Below the pieces are notes generated by a model. The model worked only from the letters and a program-made list of their open reading frames with translations. It ran no database searches and was not told the DNA's origin. From Candidatus Mycobacterium methanotrophicum (GTDB lineage Bacteria > Actinomycetota > Actinomycetes > Mycobacteriales > Mycobacteriaceae), in contig NZ_CP097320.1 of NCBI RefSeq assembly GCF_023515995.1, positions 682,001 through 746,000 of the forward strand: 64,000 bases of DNA. Direction: 5' to 3'. The position numbers were made by a program, and so were the translations under genes. Positions 9,839-18,893 of this stretch are shown here, one piece after another (position 1 is the first letter of the stretch; each line of letters starts with the position of its first letter).

Positions 9839-11083
9839 TCAAGAACACTGACGCCAAACCCCTCCGTGGTCGTCATACACCGTGACGCTCAACACCGGGA
9901 TCGGCTCGAAGAGGACGGTGAACCCGAGCGCGTTGGCTTGGCCGACGATGCGGCGCATGGCGCGTTCGGGATCCAGCCGTGCGAAGTAGTCACCGCCGAG
10001 ATCGGCGTAGTCGACGTCGTCGGTGAGCATGTGCCAGACCGCGGTCAGGATTGAGTGTTGGATGGCGACAATGGCTTTCGTCTTACCCAGGCGGGGCGCT
10101 AGGCGCTGATATCGGGCCCCGAGGTAGGTGGTGTCTTTGGCGCGGGCTGCGGCCATCGCAGCGGTGCCCAGCGCTCCGGTAAGCCATCGGTTGCCGTGAC
10201 GGGTCTTGCCGGATCGGCGTTTGCGGGCCGACTCGTGATGGCCCGGGCACACCCCGGCCCACGACGCCAGGTGCGCGGCGGTGCGAAAGCGGCTCATGTC
10301 GGCGCCGGTCTCAGCGATGATGACCTCAGCGACGCACTGGCCCACGCCCGGGATCGTCGCCAACTGCTCAAGCTGGCGGGCGAAAGGGTGCATCTGCTCC
10401 TCGACGCGCTCCGATAGTTCCCCGATGGCCGCTGTGAGCTGGTCGATGCGTCGCAGGTGTAGCCGGCACAGGAAGGCATGATGGTCACCGAAGTTGCCGT
10501 TCAACGCCTGCACCAACGGCGGGATCTTGGGCCGCATCCGAGCCTTGGCCAGCTCGGCCAGCGCCCGCGGGTCTCGTTGGCCGTCGATCAGCGCGGCTAA
10601 CATCGCCCGCCCGGAGACGCCCAGAATGTCGGTGGCCACCGACGAGAGCTTGATCCCGGCGTCTTCGAGCTCCTTTTCCAACCGTTGGGCCTTCCGGCTG
10701 CGCTCAGCGGTCGGCGTGGTGCGGTAGCGGGTCAAATCCCGCAGCTGCCGGATCGGCTCGGGCGGCGCGAACGAGGCCCGCAACAGCCCACACTGACCCA
10801 ACTGACACAACCAAGCAGCATCACAAACATCGGTTTTGCGCCCAGGCAACCCTTTGACGTGCGCGGCGTTGAGCAGGATCACGTTCAGGTCGTCCTCCAG
10901 CAGGTAGAACGCACCGCGCCAGTCATCGCCAGTGGCCTCTAGCACCACCAAAGACACCCGCTCGGCGATCAGCCAGTCCCGTAGCTCCAGCAACGCGTTG
11001 GTGGTGGTGGCATAGGCGCGGATCTCCTGGCGGCGAGACCGCTTGCCCTTGGGGCCAGGTGCGCGCACGCACGCCTTGAGGTC
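9839..11083 (-). pseudogene. IS110-family transposase, C-terminal part (interrupted by ISL3)
   Basis: About 410 residues of an IS110/IS1111-type transposase. It contains the rest of the DEDD domain (VVLEATGDDWRGAFYLL, KTDVCDAAWLCQL) and the transposase_20 domain (IPGVGQCVAEVIIAETGADMSRF, WAGVCPGHHESA, GNRWLTGALGTAA). The first catalytic segment is missing because ISL3 has inserted; it reappears at 12472-12614. Joining K-K-D-L-K from that side to A-C-V-R-A-P-G here rebuilds a continuous reading frame across the target duplication. Confidence 0.85.
11076..11083. repeat. ISL3 target-site duplication, left copy
   Basis: TTGAGGTC, identical to 12472-12479. Confidence 0.88.
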
Positions 11084-12471
11084 GGCTCTTCTGACATAGT
11101 TGTGGGTCTGCGACCTGAAGGGTTTGGGCGCAACGCCGTGTCCTGCTTACGTTTTGGACTGTTGGAGGTTCAAGACGAAGAAGGGGTACGGCGTTGCGCA
11201 ATTCCAGGGTATTCGCGAGGGCTCTCGGTGGCCAAGACATGGTGGTCGAGGACGTATCGATAGAGGTCGAGACCTCACGCGCCAAGACGCCGGTGAGCAG
11301 CGAAGTGCTGGTGTTTTCGGTGCGTCCCAAGGCCTCGCAGACTAGCCGCTGTTCACGCTGCCGCCGCCGCTGCCCCGGATATGACGGCGGAGAGAGCTCG
11401 CGGCGGTGGCGCACCCTGGACGTGGGCGCCACCAAGGCATACCTGCAGGCCGCCGCACCACGGGTGCAATGCAGTGAGCATGGAGTGGTGGTGGCTCATG
11501 TGCCGTGGGCGCGAGCCGGCGCCCGCCACACCTGGGCATTCGAGGACACCTGCGCATGGCTGGCCGCCCATACCGCGCTCAGCGTGCTGACCGTGCTGTT
11601 GCGGATAGCGTGGCGCACCGTGGCGGCGATCGTGACCCGGGTGGTCGCCGACGGTCGCGACACCAACGACCTGCTGGTCGGGCTGACCAGGATCGGTATC
11701 GACGAGATTTCGTACCGCAAGGGGCACCGCTATTTAACGGTGATCGTGGACCACACGACAGGCAGGCTGGTGTGGGCTCGTGAGGGCCGCAACCAGGACA
11801 CCCTGGGGGCGTTCTTTGACCAGCTGGGAACCCAACGCGCCGCGCAGTTGAGCCATGTCAGCTGCGACGGTGCGGAATGGATCCACGCCGTGGTGCGAGC
11901 GCGTGCCCCGCAGGCGCTGATCTGCCTAGATCCATTCCATGTAGTGGCCTGGACGCTCAAAGCGCTAGACAAGGTGCGGGCGCGGACCATGACCAAAGCC
12001 GGTGTCCGCGACCGGCACGCGATGTGGGCAACCCGCAAAAACCCGGCCGATTTGACCGGCGAGCAACGCAGCAGCCTCGCAGCGATCGCCGACACCAACC
12101 GCGCTCTCTACCGGGCGTATCTGCTCAAAGAGCAACTCCGCGAAGTGTTTCGAGTCAAAGGCCGCGCCGGACACCAACTGCTGGCCGGCTGGTTGTCGTG
12201 GGCAAGCCACTCGCGCATCCCCGAGTTCGTCGCCCTGGCCCGCACCATCCGCCGCTACCGCGATCTGATCGCCAACACCCTTGACCATGGGCTCTCGAAT
12301 GCCCTCTCCGAAGCCACCAATACCCACCTGCGAGCACTGACCAAACGTGCCTACGGGTTTCATAGCCCTGACGCGCTCATCGCCATGGCGCTGCTCACCC
12401 GAGGCGGCCTGTGCCCCTCTCTACCCGGACGGGCAGCATGAAACCCCGCCCACGGAAACGTCAGTAGATTC
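11084..12471 (+). mobile_element. ISL3-family insertion sequence inside IS110
   Basis: A 1388-bp element. The left end GGCTCTTCTGAC (11084-11095) is matched, 9 of 12 positions, by the reverse complement of the right end GTCAGTAGATTC (12460-12471). It is flanked by the perfect 8-bp direct repeat TTGAGGTC (11076-11083 and 12472-12479), the duplication length expected for ISL3. It carries one intact transposase gene. The IS110 transposase gene is continuous when the element and one TSD copy are removed. Confidence 0.9.
11194..12441 (+). CDS. ISL3-family transposase
   Basis: A 415-residue ISL3 transposase. It has an N-terminal zinc-ribbon (C-S-R-C-R-R-R-C), a helix-turn-helix region, then a DDE core: first Asp in TRIGIDEISYRKGHRYLTV, second Asp in CLDPFHVV, Glu in SNALSEATNTHLRAL. 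No frame disruption is visible, so it may still be active. Start is either TTG 11194 or the ATG at 11239; TTG retains more of the family N-terminus. Confidence 0.88.
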   Translation: MRNSRVFARALGGQDMVVEDVSIEVETSRAKTPVSSEVLVFSVRPKASQTSRCSRCRRRCPGYDGGESSRRWRTLDVGATKAYLQAAAPRVQCSEHGVVVAHVPWARAGARHTWAFEDTCAWLAAHTALSVLTVLLRIAWRTVAAIVTRVVADGRDTNDLLVGLTRIGIDEISYRKGHRYLTVIVDHTTGRLVWAREGRNQDTLGAFFDQLGTQRAAQLSHVSCDGAEWIHAVVRARAPQALICLDPFHVVAWTLKALDKVRARTMTKAGVRDRHAMWATRKNPADLTGEQRSSLAAIADTNRALYRAYLLKEQLREVFRVKGRAGHQLLAGWLSWASHSRIPEFVALARTIRRYRDLIANTLDHGLSNALSEATNTHLRALTKRAYGFHSPDALIAMALLTRGGLCPSLPGRAA

Positions 12472-12479
12472 TTGAGGTC
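12472..12479. repeat. ISL3 target-site duplication, right copy
   Basis: TTGAGGTC, identical to 11076-11083; it lies within the IS110 transposase coding sequence. Confidence 0.88.
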
Positions 12480-12614
12480 CTTCTTGCCGATATCCAGCGC
12501 AGCGCAGCGCTCATGCAGCAATTCCTCGAATTCCTTCCGGACACAACAACTTCCAACCAGGTACGACCGTCCGGAGGAACCGCAGGGCTTAAAGAATCTG
12601 GTCCGCGTGCTCAT
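12472..12614 (-). pseudogene. IS110-family transposase, N-terminal part (interrupted by ISL3)
   Basis: Encodes EFEELLHERCAALDIGKKDLK, the start of an IS110 transposase with its first catalytic Asp (ALDIG). It is interrupted exactly at the 8-bp target duplication of the ISL3 element. The true start codon is uncertain; an in-frame TTG just before LHERCAALD and the ATG at 12614 are both possible. Confidence 0.8.
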
Positions 12615-12779
12615 AGCAACAATCGACAGTTCCTGTCGGTGGCTCCCAACACCATGCTGACCGACGAGCTCAGGGCATCACAGGAAATCCGGCGTCCCGG
12701 ACGACCGCGGCCCCATTTTCCCGTGCTCTCCTTCTTCCTCAGGCGTTACACCGTTTAACTTACAGACCCTGACCGAATG

Positions 12780-13030
12780 CCGTTGTGGCCGTGGCGATCC
12801 CCAGCACCGAGCAGGAGACGGCGCGGGATTTGGTGCAGGCACGCGAAGACTGTCGTGGGGATCTGATGAGCGCCCGGCATCGGTTGTCGAAGTTGCTGTT
12901 GCGCCACGGGATCGTCGACTACGGCGGTGCCGCCTGGACCGGCAAACACGAGCTGTGGTTGCGCGGCCAACGGTTCGATGCCCCGGGGTTGCAGCTGGCC
13001 TACGATGCGTTTCGATGCGATGCTGGCCTC
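12780..13030 (+). pseudogene. Second IS110-type transposase fragment
   Basis: Plus-strand coding for VAIPSTEQETARDLVQARED, then CRGDLMSARHRLSKLLLRHG and WTGKHELWLRGQRFDAPGLQ, a middle segment of an IS110 transposase from a different subgroup than the one interrupted by ISL3. Both ends are missing. The fragment stops abruptly at about 13030, just beyond the 3' end of the MFS gene, marking a recombination junction. Confidence 0.7.
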
Positions 13031-13037
13031 CGGGAAG

Positions 13038-14540
13038 TCAAGTTCGAGCCGGGTCGTCCTCCCGCCCGACGTCCTCCAGGTTCACTCCCGCGGTTTCGAT
13101 CCGGAACAGGTAGGTCACGACAGCCCCCAGTAGGAAGCACACGACCAGCCCCCATAGCAGCGCCGTTGTGCCGATGGTCTTGAGCAGGATCGGAAACAGG
13201 AACGCCGTCAGTACGGCGCCGACCTTGGCGAAGGATGCGGCGAAGCCGGCGCCCTTGCCCCGGACCTCGGTGGGAAAGACTTCGCCCGCAAGCAAATAGG
13301 TCATGGCGTTCGGCCCGAAGTTGGCCATGAAGTAGAACAGCGTGAAACCGAGGAAGAGCAACCACATGATGTTGCTGCCGTCCGGACGGATGGACAGCCC
13401 GGACAAGAGCAGACCGACCGCGCAGCCGATGAAGCCGACGATCTGCAGTTTGATACGCCCGACTCTGTCCACCAGGAAAATGGCGACGATAACGCCCAAG
13501 ACGAATAACACGTCCATCATGGCCGAGCCCTTGGCGCCCAGGATGTCGTTGTGGATGGTGTCCGCCAGCGCGTGCGACTTCGACTCTTTGCCGATGACGG
13601 CGGCCAGAATCGTCGGTGTGAAGATGCCGATGCCGTAGACCCCCAGGTCCTGCAGGAACCACGGAACCGAGGCCAGGATCGTCGCGCGACGGTTCCTCTT
13701 CTTGAACAGCGCTAGGTAGCTGCCGCTAGCCGCGCCGAACGCGGCCGTATGGACCAAGTGTCCGAGGGACACGTCCTTGGGGTACTGCGGGCTGCGCCTG
13801 AGCAGTCTGTAAGTGGCCTTCTCACCGTCTTCGGTTCGGCCCTTCGACACCAGCCAGTGGGGACTCTCCGTGATGTACAAGCGCCCGACGACGACAAGGA
13901 TCGCCGGCACGATCGCCGCCGCGTACATCATCCGCCATGCGCCCAAGTCCGGATTCGCATACAGGATGCCGAAGCCCAACGCTGTGCCGAAGAACGCTCC
14001 GACGGCCTGGAACGCGAAGGCACTCAGCACCAGCCGTCCCCGCATCGAAGTCGCGATGCTCTCCGAGATCACCATATGCGCGGTCGGGTAGTCACAGCCC
14101 AGTGCGGTTCCGGCCCCAAACAGGCAGATGACCAGCGCGATGAAGTTGGGGGCGAACGTCAGCGCCACCAAGAAGACGGAGAAGATGATCATCTCCGCGA
14201 TGAACATCGACCTGCGTCCATAGCTGTCCGCCAAACCACCGAGGGCCGAGGCGCCGACCAGGATGCCCGCCAGAGAGGCCGCGGTGACCAGGCCTTTGTC
14301 GGCGGCGTTCAGGTGGAACTGGATCGAGATCAGCGGCAAGGCCACTCCGGTCATGAACACAACCATGCCCTCGAAAAACTTGCCCGCGCAGGCCAGCGCC
14401 CAGATCCGGAACTGCATGGCGGTCATTGGCGCCGTCGGCAACATCGTGCCGTCAGACCAGGTGGGCCGCTCGTCGATGTATTCCTGGACCGTCTTTCCGC
14501 TGATCTTCGGCGCCTGCGGTTCGTTGAGCGCGCCGGTCAC
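13038..14540 (-). CDS. MFS transporter, phosphate:H+ symporter-like
   Basis: A 12-helix major facilitator of about 500 residues. The loop 2-3 motif GGLADSYGRRSMF is present. The G-x-ALGCDYPTAHMVISE segment resembles the Pho84-type phosphate:proton symporters (GxDYPxxxxxxSE), and the C-terminal half has LAGEVFPTEVRGKGAG. The neighbouring pstS supports phosphate as substrate, although related sugar and aromatic-acid carriers cannot be excluded. The GTG at 14540 is chosen because GGGAGAGG precedes it at good spacing; the ATG at 14717 would add 59 residues with no membrane character. Its 3' end abuts an IS110 fragment. Confidence 0.8.
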   Translation of the reverse strand: MTGALNEPQAPKISGKTVQEYIDERPTWSDGTMLPTAPMTAMQFRIWALACAGKFFEGMVVFMTGVALPLISIQFHLNAADKGLVTAASLAGILVGASALGGLADSYGRRSMFIAEMIIFSVFLVALTFAPNFIALVICLFGAGTALGCDYPTAHMVISESIATSMRGRLVLSAFAFQAVGAFFGTALGFGILYANPDLGAWRMMYAAAIVPAILVVVGRLYITESPHWLVSKGRTEDGEKATYRLLRRSPQYPKDVSLGHLVHTAAFGAASGSYLALFKKRNRRATILASVPWFLQDLGVYGIGIFTPTILAAVIGKESKSHALADTIHNDILGAKGSAMMDVLFVLGVIVAIFLVDRVGRIKLQIVGFIGCAVGLLLSGLSIRPDGSNIMWLLFLGFTLFYFMANFGPNAMTYLLAGEVFPTEVRGKGAGFAASFAKVGAVLTAFLFPILLKTIGTTALLWGLVVCFLLGAVVTYLFRIETAGVNLEDVGREDDPART

Positions 14541-14854
14541 TAAGGCACCTCTCCCAGAGTCGTCGTCGCCACCGACCTCGCCCACCGGACGCTGCACGTG
14601 CGCAGCTTCGCTGGCATGCACAACCCCGCTCACCAGCGTCAACTGCGCAGACGCTAACCCGACTAATTGAACGGGCGCTGACGGTCGGATGAATTCGGCG
14701 GACGTGGTGATCTCCATTCACAGCCAGGGAGGAAGACCACCGGCGTCAGCTCGCGCAATTCGAAGCGATATCAGGATCTGCAGCGCCATTGAGCGACCCG
14801 AGACGGGGATACCGATGCCAACACGGATAGCAAATTCAGCAGCCCCGACGATAG

Positions 14855-14876
14855 CTTCACCTGTTGTTCGCTTTCG
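14855..14876 (+). promoter_or_regulatory. Possible PHO/RegX3-type box upstream of pstS
   Basis: CTTCACCTGTT followed directly by GTTCGCTTTCG: two 11-bp units resembling the GTTCACC direct repeats bound by phosphate-starvation regulators (PhoP of Streptomyces, RegX3 of mycobacteria). It is 154 bp upstream of pstS and between pstS and the divergent MFS transporter. The second unit is a weak match. Confidence 0.35.
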
Positions 14877-15029
14877 GATCGATAAGATGTCCATATTTTT
14901 GTGACGTTTGATGCTCGATGACATGCTCGAACCGACGAGCGGCGTCAAAGCGCGCCCCAACGTTGGCATTTCCGGCCCGATAAACGGGCAGCCGATGTGC
15001 GGCTGACAAGTTGTTTTGAGGAGACAAAC

Positions 15030-16121
15030 ATGAAGCAGCGCAACGGATTCCGGGTTGCCAACGGCCTGCTCATGGCGGGCGGTCTCGTATTCTCGGCATG
15101 CGCGCAGCTCGACACACCTCCGAAGTACGCTAAGGGAGTCAAGGTCGACTGCGGGGGCAAGCAGGACCTCACGGGCAGTGGTTCGACCGCTCAAGCCAAT
15201 GCGATGGACCACTTCATCACGGGCTACGAGGAAACATGCTCAGGCAAGCAGCTCGCCTACACGGCCAGCGGTTCGGGAGCCGGCGTGGCGGACTTTCTTG
15301 CCGCCAAGACCGATTTCGGCGGCTCGGACTCACCGCTGAGCGGTGACGAGTATGCCGCCGCGAAGCGGCGCTGCGGCGGGGCCGACGCGTGGAACCTGCC
15401 GGTCGTCTTCGGTCCGATAGGGATCACCTTCAACGTCAAAACGACCGACGTCCTCACCCTCGACGCACCCACGCTCGCCAAGATCTTCAGCGGCGCCATC
15501 ACGCGCTGGGACGACCCGGCCGTCACCGCGCTGAACGGAAGCATGCCCGCCGAGGACATCCACGTCATCTACCGCAGCGATGCTTCCGGAACCAGCGACA
15601 ACTTCCAGCAGTACCTCCAGGCTGCCTCTGGCGGCGTCTGGACCAAGGGCGCCGGCAAAACGTTCAACGGCGGCGTGGGGACGTCCGCCCAAGGAAACGA
15701 GGGCACGTCAAACGCCGTCAAAAACACCGAGGGCGCGATTACGTACAACGACTGGTCGTACGCCATGAAGCACCACGTCGATGTGGCGGGAATCAAGACG
15801 GCGGGCGGAGTCGTCCACATCGGCAATGACTGGATCGGCAAGACCATCTCGGACGTCACAGTCAAAGGCAAGGGGAACGACCTTGTGCTCGACCTCTCGA
15901 AGGTCTACACCACCACGACGCCCGGCGCCTACCCGATCCTGTTGGCCAGCTACGAAGTCGTCTGTTCGAAATACCCCGAGGCCGAGGTCGGCAAGGCGGT
16001 GAAGGCGTTCATGCAGTCCACCATCACCGAAGGACAGCAAGGCCTCACCCCGCTCGGATACATCCCATTGCCGGTCGACTTCCAGGCCAGGGTTGCCGCC
16101 GCCGTCAACAACATCAGTTGA
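15030..16121 (+). CDS. pstS: Phosphate ABC transporter substrate-binding lipoprotein PstS (second copy)
   Basis: A 363-residue phosphate-binding lipoprotein with signal peptide and lipobox F-S-A-C (Cys24). It has SGSTAQANAMDHF, GSGAGVADFLAAKTDFGGSD, RSDASGTSDNFQQYLQAA and the C-terminal YEVVCSKYPEAEVGKAVKAF typical of PstS. ATG 15030 follows a strong GAGGAGA. It is clearly a paralogue of the gene at 3256-4356 but lacks that protein's SRKSRRP insert. It is divergent from the Pho84-like MFS gene, and together they could form a low-phosphate uptake unit. No pstCAB is nearby. Confidence 0.92.
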   Translation: MKQRNGFRVANGLLMAGGLVFSACAQLDTPPKYAKGVKVDCGGKQDLTGSGSTAQANAMDHFITGYEETCSGKQLAYTASGSGAGVADFLAAKTDFGGSDSPLSGDEYAAAKRRCGGADAWNLPVVFGPIGITFNVKTTDVLTLDAPTLAKIFSGAITRWDDPAVTALNGSMPAEDIHVIYRSDASGTSDNFQQYLQAASGGVWTKGAGKTFNGGVGTSAQGNEGTSNAVKNTEGAITYNDWSYAMKHHVDVAGIKTAGGVVHIGNDWIGKTISDVTVKGKGNDLVLDLSKVYTTTTPGAYPILLASYEVVCSKYPEAEVGKAVKAFMQSTITEGQQGLTPLGYIPLPVDFQARVAAAVNNIS

Positions 16122-16194
16122 GCTCCATATCCCTTCCGGGGGACGCCTTGCGGGCGTGAAAATGGGGTCGGGCCGGCCGTGCTGCTCGAATGAT

Positions 16195-16395
16195 CCGACC
16201 GGCAGGACTGGAGTACCCCCACTTTCGTAGACACTTGAATTATGCCGTTGCGGCCATTTGGATGTACGCAGGCCAGGCCTGCGGCGCGGGCGAGGCGGCG
16301 GACACGCCTGGGCGAGTGCCGCCGACCCAGCTTGGCGACCAGCCGATCGACACCCAAACGGCCCTTGTGATCCTCGTGGATCTTTTTGATCACGG
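16195..16395 (-). pseudogene. IS3-family OrfB transposase fragment
   Basis: The minus strand encodes SVIKKIHEDHKGRLGVDRLV followed by AKLGRRHSPRRVRRLARAAG, the HTH_21 region near the start of IS3-family OrfB. The catalytic rve domain is absent. The fragment ends exactly where the duplicated atsA segment begins (16393), so an IS3 element probably took part in forming that junction. Confidence 0.65.
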
Positions 16396-17351
16396 ACACC
16401 GTCAAGGGTATCCCGCAGAAACCGTTGGACGGCGTGAGTTTCAAAGCGGCACTTGCCGATCCGACTGCCGATACCGGCAAGCAGACCCAGTTCTACACCA
16501 TGCTCGGCACCCGCGGCATCTGGCATCAGGGCTGGTTTGCCAACACTGTCCACGCGGCCACGCCGGCGGGCTGGGGCCACTTCGATGCCGATCGATGGGA
16601 GCTCTTCCACATCGACGCCGACCGCAGCCAGTGCCACGACCTGGCTGCCGCGCACCCCGAGAAGCTGGAAGAGCTGAAGGCGCTGTGGTTTTCCGAGGCG
16701 GGCAAATACAACGGCCTGCCGCTGTCGGATCTGAACATCCTTGAAACGCTGGGACGCTCCCGGCCTTACCTGGTCGGCGAAAGGCCCAGCTACACCTACT
16801 ATCCCGACTGCGCGGACGTCGGCGTCGGCGCCGCCGCCGAGATTAGAGGCCGCTCGTTCGCGGTGCTGGCCGATGTGAGCGTGGATACCGCCGGCGCCGA
16901 AGGCGTGCTGTTCAAGCAGGGCGGCGGCCACGGCGGCCACGTGCTGTTCGTCCAAGACGGACGATTGCACTACGTCTACAACTTCCTCGGTGAGCGCCAG
17001 CAACTGATTTCGTCGTCGGATCCCCTGCTGCTGGGCAGACACCTTCTCGGCGTTCGCTATTCGCGGACCGCAACCGTGCAGAACAGCCACACGCCGCTCG
17101 GTGAGGTCACGCTGTTCATCGATGGCACGCTGGTGGGCGCGCTCGCAGATGTGATGGCACACCCGGGAACGTTCGGATTGGCGGGCGCCGGCATCTCGGT
17201 CGGGCGCAACGGCGGTTCGGCGGTGTCCAGCCGCTACAAGGCGCCGTTCACGTTTACCGGCGGCGCCATCGCCCGGGTCACTATCGATCTAACTGGGCGG
17301 CCGTACCAGGATCTGGAAAAGGAACTGGCGCTGGCCTTTTCGCGTGACTGA
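16393..17351 (+). pseudogene. atsA 3' fragment
   Basis: Encodes about the last 318 residues of the arylsulfatase, from DTVKGIPQKPLDGVSF to the end. It lacks the FGly Cys and the metal site and cannot be active. It differs from the full-length gene by a few substitutions (FIDGTLVGAL for FIDDTLVGTL) and retains FTFTGG near the C-terminus. No ribosome binding site or promoter is apparent at the junction. Confidence 0.9.
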
Positions 17352-17739
17352 GATTCATCTCACCGAGCTGGTCGAACTGCCGTGCGGATTATTCCGGATG
17401 GGGTCGACGAGCTTCTATCCCGAGGAAGCGCCGATCCACACGGTGAGTGTGCCGGCCTTCGCTGCGGAACGGCATCCGGTGACCAATGCTCAGTTTGCCG
17501 AATTCGTCTCCGCGACAGGGTATGTGACGGTCGCCGAGCAACCCATCGATCCCGCGCTCTACCCGGGTGCCGACCCAAGTGAACTTCGCGCGGGCGCTAT
17601 GGTGTTTCGTCCGACGCCAGGTCCGGTCGACCTGCGCGACTGGCGGCAATGGTGGGTCTGGGCGCCCGGCGCAAGCTGGCGCCGTCCGTTCGGGCCAGAC
17701 AGCGACATTGCCGAGCGATCTGCCCGCCTGATCAGCTGA
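17344..17739 (+). pseudogene. FGE gene fragment with internal deletion
   Basis: Identical to the N-terminal 120 residues or so of the formylglycine-generating enzyme at 2356 except for a few bases. It then jumps at a GA microhomology to the last bases of the gene, in the wrong frame, ending IAERSARLIS. The catalytic cysteines are lost. Confidence 0.9.
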
Positions 17740-17912
17740 TGGCGTCGACTGCGCCGGAGACTCGTGATTGAAAGTCAGGCGGCAGCGGCAGCGGATGTAG
17801 CCGTGCTTGTCCAGGTCGATCTGGCCGGGGCCGAGCGTGGCTTGCAGGGCCGCGGAGTGGGCGCCGATGCGTACCGGACGTCTCGACTTGCGGCTTGCCG
17901 GGGTGTTGATCT
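17732..17912 (-). pseudogene. pstS 3' fragment with internal deletion
   Basis: Two pieces of the pstS at 3256-4356: the C-terminal VDAISAD-adjacent region (AALQATLGPGQIDLDKHGYI) joined to the SRKSRRPVRIG segment. About 60 codons are missing between them, and a 6-bp GCGGCA insertion breaks the IPLPPDF region. It shares the SRKSRRP insert, so it derives from that gene and not from the pstS at 15030. Confidence 0.75.
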
Positions 17913-17969
17913 GAGGTCGACAACTGCTCGACTCGCCGCGGGGGCCCGGACCCGTGCAGCGAGGTTCCA

Positions 17970-18377
17970 TCAGAACGGGTTTTCGACCGTCAGGCCGTGG
18001 TAGTTCGCGCCGGCGGCGAGGTCTTCGGTGAGGACTCGGGTGCATCCGGCTTGCCGAGCCGCTTCGATAACCAGCGCGTCCCAGTGGGAAAGCTGCCAGC
18101 GTTGCCCTGCCTCCAGTGCCCGCTGAACCAGGTGCGCGTCAATGGCCACGCACGGAAGACGAGCAAGGTTACGCACCAGTGCTGCGGCCGTTTCGGGCGC
18201 GACGACGGGCTGGAGTTTGCGGGTGATGGTCACGTAGAACTCGCTGAGGACCTGCGCGGACAGGACGACGTTGGCTGATCTGGCCAATAGGGCCCGGGCG
18301 GTCTTCTTCTTGGCCGGGGAAGCGTCGTCGACGGTGTAGACCAATATGTTGCTGTCGAGGAAGGTCCTACCTGTCAT
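17970..18377 (-). CDS. vapC: VapC-family PIN toxin
   Basis: A 135-residue PIN-domain ribonuclease. The acidic residues sit in FLDSNILVYTVDD, in LSEFYVTI and in SHWDALVIEAA, and a C-terminal RVLTEDLAAG follows. Start ATG 18377 overlaps the end of vapB by 11 bp, the usual toxin-antitoxin arrangement. It directly follows the duplication scar and precedes the Wadjet operon on the opposite strand. Confidence 0.88.
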   Translation of the reverse strand: MTGRTFLDSNILVYTVDDASPAKKKTARALLARSANVVLSAQVLSEFYVTITRKLQPVVAPETAAALVRNLARLPCVAIDAHLVQRALEAGQRWQLSHWDALVIEAARQAGCTRVLTEDLAAGANYHGLTVENPF

Positions 18378-18600
18378 AGAGGTCTTCGCGTTTCCAGGTG
18401 CGGCCATCGGGGCCGCTGGAGGCATGCACCGTATCGGCGGTGGCCAGGAACTCGGTGACCGCCCGCTCGGCGGGGTTCTCGCCGGCGAAACTCGCCAGGT
18501 AGTCGCGAACCAGTGCGTTGACGGTCGTGTGCAGTTCGAGGGCGCGCATACGTGCCCGGTGCAGCAGCTCGTCGTCGACGCTGAGCGTCAGATTAGCCAT
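18367..18600 (-). CDS. vapB: VapB-family antitoxin (ribbon-helix-helix)
   Basis: A 77-residue antitoxin beginning MANLTLSVDDELLHRARMRA, an RHH DNA-binding N-terminus, followed by a charged C-terminal toxin-neutralising tail. ATG 18600 is preceded by GGGAG at suitable distance. It is the first gene of the vapBC operon. Repression is probably autoregulatory through the direct repeats at 18617-18642. Confidence 0.85.
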   Translation of the reverse strand: MANLTLSVDDELLHRARMRALELHTTVNALVRDYLASFAGENPAERAVTEFLATADTVHASSGPDGRTWKREDLYDR

Positions 18601-18616
18601 AGCACTCCCGTTAGCC

Positions 18617-18642
18617 GTGTAGCACGTAATCAGTGTAGCACG
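18617..18642 (-). promoter_or_regulatory. Probable vapBC promoter/operator direct repeat
   Basis: Reading toward vapB: CGTGCTACAC, a 6-bp spacer, then CGTGCTACAC again, ending 17 bp before the ATG. The first unit runs into a -10-like TACACT. An exact 10-bp repeat with a 16-bp period next to an RHH antitoxin is a typical operator. Confidence 0.6.
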
Positions 18643-18893
18643 GATCCAGGAGGTCACCATCAAGATGCAGTCCGGCTTATCGGCGGGCCGGCGGACGCCG
18701 TGCGTGCGGCGGTCTTCGCCATCCCGCCCGTGTCCCGGCAACCGATGTGGTGCTCGTGCCCTGCCGGGCGTATCGCCGGTGACGAGCATCCGCCGATCGC
18801 CCACCCAGACCAATCCGGATCATTGAGCTCACCCGACGCGCAACGCCGAGCGGGTGCGGGGACGATGTCGGTGCCCGGCGATACGGTTGGGCG

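Larger units (their letters stand above)
16393..17912. repeat. Partial, rearranged direct duplication of 1411-3600
   Basis: 16393 aligns with 1411 in the same orientation, offset 14982 bp. The match is nearly base-perfect through the end of atsA and into the FGE gene. About 510 bp are then missing (2725-3238 of the original). The pstS 3' end follows, with a second deletion of roughly 175 bp, and similarity ends near 17912. The pstS part is more diverged than the atsA part. This copy keeps a 6-bp stretch in atsA that the full copy lacks. Confidence 0.9.
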
